From Monocercomonoides exilis (Eukaryota; Preaxostyla; Oxymonadida; Polymastigidae), in contig LSRY02000042.1 in NCBI GenBank assembly GCA_001643675.2, positions 246,001 through 310,000 of the forward strand: a DNA stretch of 64,000 nt, in the 5' to 3' direction. Of the stretch, positions 55,329-64,000 are shown piece by piece. Position 1 is the stretch's first letter, and every line of letters starts with the position of its first letter. Below the pieces are notes generated by a model. The model was not told the origin of the DNA and did no database searches. It saw only the letters and a program-made list of their open reading frames with translations. The translations under genes were made by a program, and so were the position numbers.

Positions 55329-56701
55329 ATGCAACACAAAAAAGTTCAATGGTGTGCAATTGCAATTGCATGTGAATTCTTATTGATTGAATTTATTTCT
55401 TTGTTTTTTGAAGAATTGTTTTCCAAGTTGAGCAACAGCTCAGCTGATGAACAACGAGAGAAAATTGAAGAAATGAACGAACTAATGGAAGAGATGGGTG
55501 AAGAAGAATTCAAGTCTGTTTTCACAAAAGAGTGGTTCAATGAAATAGACAAAATGATTGAAGAAAAGACATTATCATGGGAAAATGCAATTTTGTTGTT
55601 GAAGCATGTTGGATATTGCCAAACGCTGAAATGCTTTTATGATTTTGCATTTAAATATTCTTTTTTGAGCGATCGATTTCAGGAAATGATCATTGAAGAA
55701 AAGATGATGATAGAAGAAAAGGATGAAAAGCTTCTGGTTGATCTCTGCGAATGCTATTTGTTGTTGAACAGATGGCCTTCATCTGAAATGTCTTCAATAA
55801 TTGCACCTTGCATTCTGAAAGTTGCCTTGAAGAAAGAAGAAAATGAGGAGACACAGAAAGAAGTGGAAATGGCTTTATTGGCTTTGAGCAACATTCCAAC
55901 ATTTGATGTTTGAGCACTTCTTTTTTATTTTTGATTTGTTAATTTTATTTATTTATTTTTTATTAGAAACTGGACAAAGAACTTTACCTCAATGAAATCA
56001 AAGAGATTATCAAATATCAACAGGAACATCACAATCTGACAAGAATTGCCTATCAATCAGCTTGGGAGTTTTTGATAAAAAGATTTTATTGGGACAAAAG
56101 CTTGGAAGAAGTGATTGTGAATGAGGTGCATTTCGAAAGAGAAGCAATAAGAGAACTGGAAGAGCTGGCAAAGTGGATGAATTGGAAGAAGAAAGAAGAG
56201 GAAATGAGCAAAAAAGAAGCGAAAGAAGTGCTGATAATCGGGAGATGGCTTCATGCATTGGGGATTTTCTTTCGCCTTTTCCGATTATGGAAAGAAGAAT
56301 TTGCTGAGCTTATAGGCAGCGTCGCTCATGTGTGTCGAGCAGCAAGAGAAAATAACAAAGAAATTAGCAATTGGTGCATTTGTTCATTCAGAGATGCAAC
56401 AGAAAATGGAAATGTGAGAGTTGAAGACTTGCTGAAAGGAAGAGCAATTGATGTCGTTTTGGAGGAGATTCATCGCCAAACATTGAATGAAGGCAGGACA
56501 AATGAATGCTTTCAATTCTTTATGAATGTTTCAAGGAAATTGAAACAAAAGAATAAAGATGAAAGGGAAGAAGAGGAAAGAAAGTCAATGAAAAAGAAGG
56601 TTTTTGAAAAGATGGAAGAAGAAGGATACGAAGATATCTTCATTAGCTTTCAAAAAACGAATATGTTCTATTTTGATGATGCAGTATTTATTTATCTTTG
56701 A
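55329..56701 (+). CDS. Family member E: intact two-exon alpha-helical (ARM-like) protein
   Basis: Exon 1 55329-55907, intron 55908-55966 (59 nt, donor GTTTGA, acceptor TTTTTATTAG), exon 2 55967-56701; phase 0, about 437 residues, TGA stop. Blocks in order: FFEELFSKLSNSSADEQREK, EEEFKSVFTKEWFNEIDKMI, ENAILLLKHVGYCQTLKCFY, LLVDLCECYLLL, KKEENEETQKEVEMALLALS, then in exon 2 ELYLNEIKEIIKYQQEHHN, AYQSAWEFL, a Trp-rich helix, RLWKEEFAELIG, DLLKGRAIDVVLEEI and a charged C-terminal coil with KVFEKMEEEGYED. Tandem amphipathic helices suggest an armadillo/HEAT-like scaffold. There is no signal peptide or membrane segment, so it is probably cytosolic. A hydrophobic N-terminal stretch before LFFEELF may mean the real start is later. 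Exon 1 shares a long tract identical with member F. Confidence 0.75.
55908..55966 (+). other. Predicted 59-nt intron of member E
   Basis: Donor GTTTGA follows codon GAT. The acceptor is TATTAG at 55961-55966, before AAACTGGAC. Phase 0 on both sides. It sits at the same protein position as in members B, D and F. Confidence 0.65.
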
Positions 56702-57271
56702 ATATTTCACACCTTTTCAAGGATTGATGAAACGAAAAGCTTTGCATTTTAAAACACAAAATTTTTATTTTTCTTTTTTCAACATTTCATCAAAATAGAA
56801 AGCAACTGAATATTATTTTCAACGTACACACACATTATTGTTTGTTCGTTTCTCGTTATTTAATTGACAAATATCTCAAAAAGAGAAAAAATTAACAATA
56901 AAATTGGAAGTTCATCAATCCATTTTTAAAAGATAAACTTGAAGGTTATTTTTTTTCACGATTTATTGTGTTTTCAGGATGAAAATGAAAATCTGTCTTT
57001 TCATCTCGAAAAAAATGTTTCTGATATAAAGAATAACGAATTAACAAAAAATCCTAAATCATATTGCACTAATATTTGATCCCTTCGACATATTTTTCAA
57101 ACAAAACCCAATTCTTTTGAAAATTATTAACGGTTGTATCATTTCCTTTTGCAGAATTCTCTGTTAAAAAAATCCTCAAAAAGTTCTTCAAAGGATAGCA
57201 TTCCCTTTTGCGAAATGATGAAAAAATATAAAAATACATTTGAGTTGCAAAATAAATAACAAATCATTTTC
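56702..57271. other. Spacer of convergent pair E/F
   Basis: AT-rich 3' regions of E and F. Unlike the A/B and C/D spacers, no similarity to them is visible. No gene. Confidence 0.5.
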
Positions 57272-58598
57272 TCAAACATAAATAAAATAATCAAAAATAT
57301 TCAACGATAGTTGATAATAAAATTGTGTGCTAAAAAAGTTAAATAATTCGTGAAAGCTTGTGATGGTGTCTTCGTATCCTTCTTCTTCCAGCTTTTCAAA
57401 AACCTTCCTTTTTGCTGCCTTTCTTTTAACTTCTTCCATTTCATCTTTCTTCTTTTCTTTCGCTCTCCTTGAAATACTAAAAAAGAAGTCCAAGCTATGA
57501 TATTCAATATTTTTATTCAATGTTTGGCGATGAATCTCCTCCAAAACGACATCAATTGCTCTTCCTTTCAACAAGGAATCAACTCTCACATTTCCATTTT
57601 CTGTTGCATCTCTGAATGAACAAATGCACCAATTGCTAATTTCTTTGTTATTTTCTCTTGCTGCTCGACACACATGAGCGACGCTGCCTATAAGCTCAGC
57701 AAATTCTTCTTTCCATAATCGGAAAAGGCGAAAGAAAATCCCCAATGCATGAAGCCATCTCTTTATTATATTCACTTCATTCGCTTCTTCTTTGCTCATT
57801 TCCTCTTCTTTCTTCTTCCAATTCATCCACTTTGCCAGCTCTTCCAGTTCTCTTATTGCCTCTCTTTCGAAATGCACCTCATTCACAATAACATGTTCAA
57901 GACTATGATCGAAGTGTGACCTGTTTAAAAAAAACTCCCAAGCTGATTGATAGGCAAGTTGTGTCAGATTGTGATGCTTTTGATGATATTGAATGACCTC
58001 TTTGATTTCATTGATGAAAAGTTCTTTTAGCACATTCTAATCAGAATTAAAAAAATAACAAATAACATCAAAAAGGAAATAGCAATGCCCATACGATACT
58101 CCGAAAATTGCTCAAAGCCAATAAAGCCATTTCCACTTCTTTCTGTGTCTCCTCATTTTCTTCTTTCTTCAAGGCAACTTTCAGAATGCAAGGTGCAATT
58201 ATTGAAGACATTTCAGATGAAGGCCATCTGTTCAACAACAAATAGCATTCGCAGAGATCAACCAGAAGCTTTTCATCCTTTTCTTCTATCATCATCTTTT
58301 CTTCAATGATCATTTCCTGAAATCGATCGCTCAAAAAAGAATATTTAAATGCAAAATCATAAAAGCATTTCAGCGTTTGGCAATATCCAACATGCTTCAA
58401 CAACAAAATTGCATTTTCCCATGATAATATCTTATCTTCAATCATTTGATTTATTCTTTTGAACCACTCTTTTGTGAAAACAGATTTGAATTCTTCTTTA
58501 CCCATCTCCTCCATTAGTTCGTTCATTTCTTCAATTTTCTGTCTTTGCTCATCTGTTGAGCAATGCTCAAGCTCATAAAGCAATTCTTCAAAAGGCAT
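57272..58598 (-). CDS. Family member F: intact two-exon alpha-helical (ARM-like) protein
   Basis: Exon 1 58598-58095 (168 codons from ATG), intron 58094-58037 (58 nt, donor GTATGG, acceptor CTGATTAG), exon 2 58036-57272; total about 422 residues, phase-0 join. It starts MPFEELLYELEHCSTDEQRQ, which I take as the genuine family N-terminus. Blocks follow as in member E. From ENAILLLKHVGYC to MALLALS exon 1 is identical with E over about 110 residues. Exon 2 is near-identical in the RWLHALGIFFRLFRLWKEEF to EEIHRQTLN part but diverges in the EEANEVNIIK segment and after QTLN. No catalytic motifs. It is the cleanest member for defining the family. Confidence 0.8.
58037..58094 (-). other. Predicted 58-nt intron of member F
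   Basis: Donor GTATGG follows ATC; the acceptor ATTCTGATTAG precedes AATGTGCTA. Both exons join in phase 0. The intron sequence differs from that of member E even though the flanking exon 1 is identical. Confidence 0.7.
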
Positions 58599-59539
58599 TC
58601 AAAAAATTCAAAAATTTGTTCAAAATTGTTCAATCCAAATAAATGATTATACTAGCAAACTTTTCATTCAAAGGCATCTCTTTGTTTCTTCGATCAATCT
58701 CATCGTCGTAAGATGTTTTCATTCGTTTCATATATTAATATTCTCTTTTTGTTCAAAATTTGTTTTTATCTCAAAAAATAAAAATGATATGCAAGAATCG
58801 ATGATGATCGAGCAAAACAAAAAGTCTTCATACAAACGATTTAATTTTTGCTTAATAAAAAGAAATGAAAAAGATATTGCGAAGAAGCCTCAAGGATTAG
58901 CTTGTGAAAGCAAAAAAAGAATAGCCTTTGTTTTTTGATCATAACCAACATATTATTTGAAAGATATTGTTTTTCTTTCTTTTTTTTTTTTCTTTTTTTT
59001 AAGGCTGTTGAAAGAGCCAGGAATTAGTTATCTTTGAAGAAGAAAAAGAAAAGTGGGAAAGGAAAAATTAAGACCGACAGATGAAATTCAAAATATTTAA
59101 AATAAAACTGACATTGGTCCATGATATTGAACAATTATGAGGAAAGAAGATTTTTGTGAAAAAAGGAAATTGAAGGCTAGAAATGTGGAAGAGAGAAAAG
59201 AAAAGATGAATTGACGCATGTTCTCTTATTTTTTGTTGGAAAGATGAAGAGGATTGAGTTGAAAGAGAAAGGGGTTTTGAGGTTATTGCCCAGTGGAAAA
59301 AGGCACAAAATGAAAATGCAAAAGCCTGAAAGAGAGGTTTTCAACAAAACTATCTGTTTTTAATAATCATTTTTCATTTTTGTCAATTTCTGCCTTCAAT
59401 CATCTCATTCAATTCAAATATCATTAATACCATCATCATCTGTTTCTTCTTCAATTCTTTCTCTTCCATTTCTTTCATTTATCCATTTTCAGCTTCTTCA
59501 ACAAAGTCTGCGCTCCGGACAGCTCCATTTTCCCTATCT
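58599..59539. other. Intergenic, 5' flank of member F
   Basis: AT-rich up to about 59000, with a T-rich run at 58975-59000, then purine-rich. Protein-like codons begin only near 59500. No gene is supported. Confidence 0.5.
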
Positions 59540-60499
59540 TTGAGAAAGTTAGAAAAGAAAACATCAAGGGATGTGTTGTATTCATTGTCAACATCACATG
59601 TGATCGAACCTTCGGATGCGTCAGTGGCAGAGGCGTCATACACTTCTTCATCAATGATGGGCGGAACCGAGAGGTGGATGCGGATTGTGGTGCTTGAGGC
59701 GGCTGGTGAGTATGCATGGCACATGCTGCTGTCTCTGCAGCTGCTGCGGGGATATGATGTGGCGCTTTCAGCGATGCTTTCGGTTTCGCTGGTGGAGCCG
59801 CTTCATTCACTTGTAGCGTCGGTGTGCACGAAGTCGTGGAGAAAGCGAACCTTTGCGGAAGCAGATGTGACTGCGTTCCAACCGATCTTAGATCTGTTTG
59901 ACCCGTCGCTGCAGATTTGGCGATCGCTGCAGTCGAGACGTGAAGTGGTGAAGTTGGAAGAGAAAGTGATGGAGTGAGGGGTTGCAGTGTGCGAAGTGGG
60001 AGAGATTGTGGAGAAAGGGTTGTCGGCAGCGGGGCTGAGGATGGAGGATGTGGTTCTGTCACCAGCAGCGATTGCGCTGGCGGTGCTGGAGGAGCGGGAA
60101 GAAGCAGAGGAAGGAGAAAAGGGAGGCAAAAAGGGAGAAGAAAAGGGAGAAGATGGAAGGAGAGAGGGAGATGATGGGAATGAGGAGAAAGGCGGGTATC
60201 CGACAGATCACAGAGAGTTTGTGGAGAAAATCAAAGAGAACCAGGGGAAGCTGGAAGAAGCGATGGCGCCGCTGGTTGTGGAGGCACTTGGGCTGAGTCT
60301 GCTGAGGTTTGTGAAGGCAGAGACTGAGGTAGACAAGCATCATTCAGTTGAACCTGAAGCGTGTAGTTCTTCTCCATCTGATGGCATCCAAGAGGAGATA
60401 TCAAGAGCAGATGAAGAAGCAGCAGATGTGTCTTTGGGCATGACTTCAGATGGAAGTGCAGAAGGAGTGTGGAAAGATATGGAAAATGTGCAAATTTAA
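59540..60499 (+). pseudogene. Unknown protein family, one internal TGA (related to 22.4-23.6 kb)
   Basis: One frame spans 59540-60499 with a single TGA at 59975-59977. The first half has SDASVAEAS, RWMRIVVLEAAGEYAWHML, LLSLQLLRGYDVAL, LHSLVASVCTKSWRKRTFAEADV, DLFDPSLQIWR and a REVVKLEEKVM helix. After TGA: CEVGEIVEKGLSAAGLRMED, VVLSPAAIALAVLEE, a Glu/Gly/Lys-rich array, EFVEKIKENQGKLEEA, an ALGLSLLRFVKAETE block and an acidic end with TAA near 60497. The codon usage is richer in G and C than the surroundings, which indicates real coding history. A short unrecognised intron over the TGA cannot be excluded, because the related copy at 22.4-23.6 kb also has a stop close to this place. Function unknown; the coil and acidic content suggest a structural protein. 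Confidence 0.5.
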
Positions 60500-61125
60500 A
60501 TGAATGGTTTGAAAACGAATGAGAAGAAAGGGAGAAATGGCAGCTCGATTGATTTGGAGCAAGATGAAGAGGAGAAAGAAGAAGGTGAGAAAAAAACATG
60601 GTAAGATTCAATTTGTTGAAAAAATTGGCATCCCAACAGATATTTTATTTAAAAGACCGAAAAAAAAAAAAGATATCTGAGAGTATAATATATATTGCAG
60701 CCTCGAATGCTCGAGAAACAAAGTTATATCAAGAAAAGAAAAGATTGAATTGTTGAAGTCTCAACAATAAACGCACAAATGGGACATTTTCAAAATTAAA
60801 AAAAATTAAAAAACAGCGAAGTGAGAAATATCAGCATTTTGCTCTGAACAAATCAACTCAACAAATAATCTGATAAAGCTAATAAATGGAAAGTCATAAT
60901 TATAAATCAAAGAATAATACATTAAGTTACATATTTTTTTGTTAAATACCGTGATTATCATAAATGAAGATGAATATTTGTTTTAAAGGCACAATTAATT
61001 TTTTTTTAAGAAATAAAGATTTGGCAAGTGTTTTTCTTTCTGGACGAATGGCATCAAATTCTAATAATTGCCTGCGGTTGCAGATATCAAATCTTTTTCG
61101 AAATGAGCCAATGTCTTTCGAATCA
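60500..61125. other. Intergenic, nothing recognised
   Basis: AT-rich 3' flanks of two convergent genes. No repeat or RNA gene seen. Confidence 0.5.
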
Positions 61126-63120
61126 TCACTGCATAACTCCATCGTTAAAATTTTGAAGTGGATATTCGTTTTCATTACTTGAGCCATCTGATCCTATCAT
61201 CTGAGATAAATCAGGTGAAAGTGCGTTTGGAGTTGCAGTCTCACTTGGAGTTGAATCCAGCCCATCCTCATCGGTCAATGTTTCTGTTGAAAGATCCACA
61301 GCATCATTAGATGCCCAATTTGAATACTCGCACAGTACACTTACCATTTTGACAACAAATACAATAAAAAATAAAACGAAACAGCAAACTGCAGTTGCAA
61401 TAAAAACATCTGTGTTCCCATCTGATGCAAGTTCATCTGCAATTCCATCACATTCTCCTGTCATCCAAGTACCATCTTTGTCGTTTTCACCAATGCTAAC
61501 CTTTGGTTCCAAACTATTTGATTCGCATGCAAAAAACATTTCCCTGCAGCGTATCGAATTCTCCCAGAGCGATACAGCAGCCACATCTTGCCCATGTTCA
61601 TTGGCAGTGTTCAAGTAAAATCTGCATCGCTCGAATTTAACAAAAGAATTCATTGCCGGTTTTCCACACAAAAACACAGCACCTCCCCTACCATTTGATG
61701 TAAAGCATTGAAGAAACTCGCAAGATCTAATTGCAATTGTATCTTCTAATGACACAAAGCACAATGCCCCCCCACCGTGCAAATAGCCAATAGAAGCAAA
61801 AGATGTGATAATGCGAGGGTCGTTCGTTTCTGATGCTTCCAAATAAGGACCAGAGCAACAGTTAAAGAATTTACAAGTTTCAATAAATGATATATCCTTT
61901 GATGAGAAAATTACACACCCACCGCCATTTCCATTTTCTGCAATACACTTGTCAAACGACGAGTCTTCCAGCTCAAAGCAACATTTTGCACATATTGCGC
62001 CTCCATCATTTGAAGCTTCACAGTACAAGAACCTTGAACCATTCACCAAAAGATTTATATTTTTTGAAATTGATGAAACACAAATAGCCCCGCCACATCC
62101 GTCAAATGAATACTTGTCGTTTTCTTCATCAACAAAATCATTATCACCAGCAAAGTCTGGTGAATAAGATTCTGACTTACAGCAGCATTCTTCAAAATAG
62201 CATTCAATAATACTCAAAACTCCTCCATCTCCCTCAACCGTTAAAGCACCTCCTTCGCCTTTGTGAGAAATATCGGTAAAAGAATCAAGGATTAATGTGG
62301 AATTAACACTAAACGTCTTATGACTTTTATATGTCCATCTGCAGTGCATAAAAGAAGAATTAAATGAAGAATATGATTCACCAAATAACCCATTAACAAG
62401 TCCTCCATAAAATACGTTGTCAACACTTTGGAATGTATTTGAATTCAAACAACAAGCAACAGATTGGATGACTGTTTTCGGATCCTTTGAGTCAAGTTCT
62501 GAAGTTTGAATTGATTTTGTAAAATTGAAGAAGTGGCAATTATAAATAGAAATTTTTTGTGAATATTCATTTTCGAACAAAGGATGCTGCCCACAGATAA
62601 TTAAACTCGATAAAGCAGTCTCTTTGATTGAGGTTATGCCACCTCTTGCTCCTGTTTGAATTAAAGTACTTGCAGTTGGCAAACAACGTGAAAAAACTAA
62701 TGAAATGTTATTGATCTCAATAATTGTCCCATTTGAAGTGATTAAATTCTTCATTTCACAATCCGATTTAAAAATGCAATTGTTAATTTTTGCAGTTCCA
62801 TCGCAACTTATTTCCACTAATGCATTTTTTCCAAAATGATAGAAATTCATGAAAGAAAGAGTTAAAGTTGAATTCCATTCTCTAAATAAAGGCCTATTAT
62901 AATTTATTGAACTCTGAGTTAACGTGGTAAGCGGCGATTTTATTTCTGATGTTTTCGAAAATACAAATAAGCACGAACAATCACTATTTAGTGATTGACG
63001 TTCTGAATTTGCTTTTATAGTCTTATTTCTCTTCACTTGTTGTGGAAATTCATTAAGAGAATTAAACTCACCTGCTGCATTGCAAATTAAATTAGACACA
63101 AAAGAGAATATGATAAACAT
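61126..63120 (-). CDS. Pmp-type Cys-rich single-pass surface protein
   Basis: An intact intronless frame of 664 codons runs from ATG at 63120 to TGA at 61126-61128. Residues 1-17 form a signal peptide (MFIIFSFVSNLICNAAG). The ectodomain repeats a beta-helix pattern: F-x-x-C turns paired with GGA-(I/L/V) motifs (EGGALTVEGDGG, CGGAICVSS, DGGAICAKC, NGGGCVIFS, GGGALCFVS, RGGAVFLCG), which are the core of Pmp-like repeats. Cys is abundant and probably forms disulphides. One membrane helix lies at about residues 572-595, followed by a 67-residue Ser/Thr/Asp-rich cytoplasmic tail. No kinase-like domain. It is shorter than the giant gene at 6-18 kb but of the same general class; the recurrent CGx(4-5)PC motif is not obvious here. 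Likely a cell-surface receptor or adhesin. Confidence 0.85.
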   Translation of the reverse strand: MFIIFSFVSNLICNAAGEFNSLNEFPQQVKRNKTIKANSERQSLNSDCSCLFVFSKTSEIKSPLTTLTQSSINYNRPLFREWNSTLTLSFMNFYHFGKNALVEISCDGTAKINNCIFKSDCEMKNLITSNGTIIEINNISLVFSRCLPTASTLIQTGARGGITSIKETALSSLIICGQHPLFENEYSQKISIYNCHFFNFTKSIQTSELDSKDPKTVIQSVACCLNSNTFQSVDNVFYGGLVNGLFGESYSSFNSSFMHCRWTYKSHKTFSVNSTLILDSFTDISHKGEGGALTVEGDGGVLSIIECYFEECCCKSESYSPDFAGDNDFVDEENDKYSFDGCGGAICVSSISKNINLLVNGSRFLYCEASNDGGAICAKCCFELEDSSFDKCIAENGNGGGCVIFSSKDISFIETCKFFNCCSGPYLEASETNDPRIITSFASIGYLHGGGALCFVSLEDTIAIRSCEFLQCFTSNGRGGAVFLCGKPAMNSFVKFERCRFYLNTANEHGQDVAAVSLWENSIRCREMFFACESNSLEPKVSIGENDKDGTWMTGECDGIADELASDGNTDVFIATAVCCFVLFFIVFVVKMVSVLCEYSNWASNDAVDLSTETLTDEDGLDSTPSETATPNALSPDLSQMIGSDGSSNENEYPLQNFNDGVMQ

Positions 63121-63869
63121 AAAATTTCTTCACTAGATTATGGTTATATTCGCTATATTGACAATTATTTCTTAAAAAAAGAACTGTTTTCAACAACTGA
63201 AATATATTTCCAGCTTGTTATTATTCTGACATTTTTTGAAGCTTGAAAAACTTTTTGAAAGGTTTTTTCTTTCTTTTTAATTTCTGATTATGAAAATCAT
63301 ATTTTCTGAAAAACTATTATTTGTTTTCATGTAATAAACAGTAATGGTAGTGAATGTTTTGTAAGCTGTTAGGATTTGGAAATTATCACTCAATTTTCTT
63401 TTCACTTTTTTCACACTTTTCTTTTCACTCGAAAAATTTTTATAATTTCTTGGTTATTAAAAGTTGATCAAGGAAAATAAGTTGAAAAAATCAATCTGGA
63501 ATTTTGGATCCCATGTTGATAATATTGACAATTGGTTTAGAAACAGCTTATCATTTTCAATTTTGCGAACATTCAAGAAAATTGATATGAAGATGATTTT
63601 TGAAAGGAAAATTGAATGCAAATTAGTTCTTCCTTAACATTTTCTGATTATTCCTTTATACACAGCACACATGGAAAAAAAAAGTCATCAGTTAGTATTT
63701 AATTTAGAGACAAAAAAAGGAAACTCATCTTGAAATAATAATTTTCTTCTCCATGCAACCCTGAAATCAAAATTAATTTTTCATTCGTGTTTTAAAATTT
63801 TATTTTCTTTCTTTTTCTTTCTTTTTTTCCATTTTTGTTTGTTTTCCTCTCAAAAAAAAAAAAAAAAAT
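63121..63869. other. Intergenic, nothing recognised
   Basis: AT-rich. A pure A run lies near 63853-63868, next to the stop of the gene at the window end on the minus strand, and would be its 3' region (T-run in the mRNA sense). Confidence 0.5.
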
Positions 63870-63978
63870 CTATTGCATTATGTTTTTAAGCTCTCTCAAT
63901 GTGTTTTCCAGGTCTTCGTCTTCTTCAAATACATTTCTCACTTGCTTCGACAGCTCTTCATAAGTCAGTGTGCATATT
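63870..63978 (-). CDS. Last exon of a gene extending beyond the window
   Basis: On the minus strand a strong 3' splice site (TTCTTTCTCTCATCTTGTAG) precedes 109 nt that read, after one leftover base, ICTLTYEELSKQVRNVFEED and a further 15 residues ending in a LRELKNIMQ helix and TAG at 63870-63872. The composition is normal protein with an amphipathic helix. The rest of the gene lies past the right edge. Family not recognisable from 36 residues. Confidence 0.5.
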
Positions 63979-64000
63979 CTACAAGATGAGAGAAAGAATT

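Noticed and set aside
1-64000. CRISPR array or bacterial operon structure
   Set aside because: No regularly spaced identical repeats with unique spacers, no polycistronic gene packing, and spliceosomal introns are present.

Overview
The window is AT-rich eukaryotic nuclear DNA from a protist. Short GT-AG introns (about 58 to 87 nt), an F-box protein, DDE transposons of eukaryotic type and very long low-complexity Ser and Glu tracts all point to a eukaryote. The giant surface protein combines Pmp-like repeats, recurrent CGx(4-5)PC motifs, one membrane segment and a degenerate kinase-like tail. With the highly multicopy alpha-helical family, this fits an oxymonad (Preaxostyla) such as Monocercomonoides. 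That assignment is inference from family knowledge, not a search result. The standard genetic code fits best: the 2,855-codon main exon uses only CAA/CAG for Gln, and TAA, TAG and TGA all appear as plausible ends or as lesions in decayed copies.

Layout. 1.5-4.9 kb (-): a multi-pass membrane protein full of Ser/Glu tracts. 4.9-5.4 kb (-): an F-box protein. 6.0-18.3 kb (+): a giant Pmp-type receptor-like protein with a pseudokinase tail, interrupted by one TAG and one frameshift. 19.6-20.9 kb (-): an intact MATE transporter. 21.6-24.7 kb: decayed or multi-exon fragments and microsatellites. 25.9-28.9 kb: a convergent pair (A, B) of a two-exon alpha-helical, ARM-like family. 30-31.3 kb: a Merlin/IS1595-type transposase remnant that seems split by a hairpin element. 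35.0-38.4 kb (+): a second beta-helix membrane protein with an acidic tail. 38.4-41.3 kb: microsatellites and a 180-bp duplication. 41.5-43.9 kb: a pogo-like fragment and a decayed convergent pair (C, D) that mirrors A/B. 46.1-51.8 kb: a graveyard of Merlin, pogo-like and hAT-like elements. 52.5-53.5 kb (-): a stranded copy of the pseudokinase module. 55.3-58.6 kb: an intact convergent pair (E, F) sharing a long identical tract. 59.5-60.5 kb (+): a protein family with a decayed relative at 22.4-23.6 kb. 61.1-63.1 kb (-): a third Pmp-type membrane protein. 63.9 kb (-): the last exon of a gene that runs off the window.

Together the window holds an outward-facing, Cys-rich beta-helix surface repertoire, a transporter, and a fast-turnover gene family that duplicates as convergent pairs and homogenises by conversion, all embedded in transposon debris. 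The best candidates for something undescribed are the convergent two-exon family with its conversion tract, and the Pmp-ectodomain/pseudokinase architecture, which exists both as a full gene and as an isolated module.
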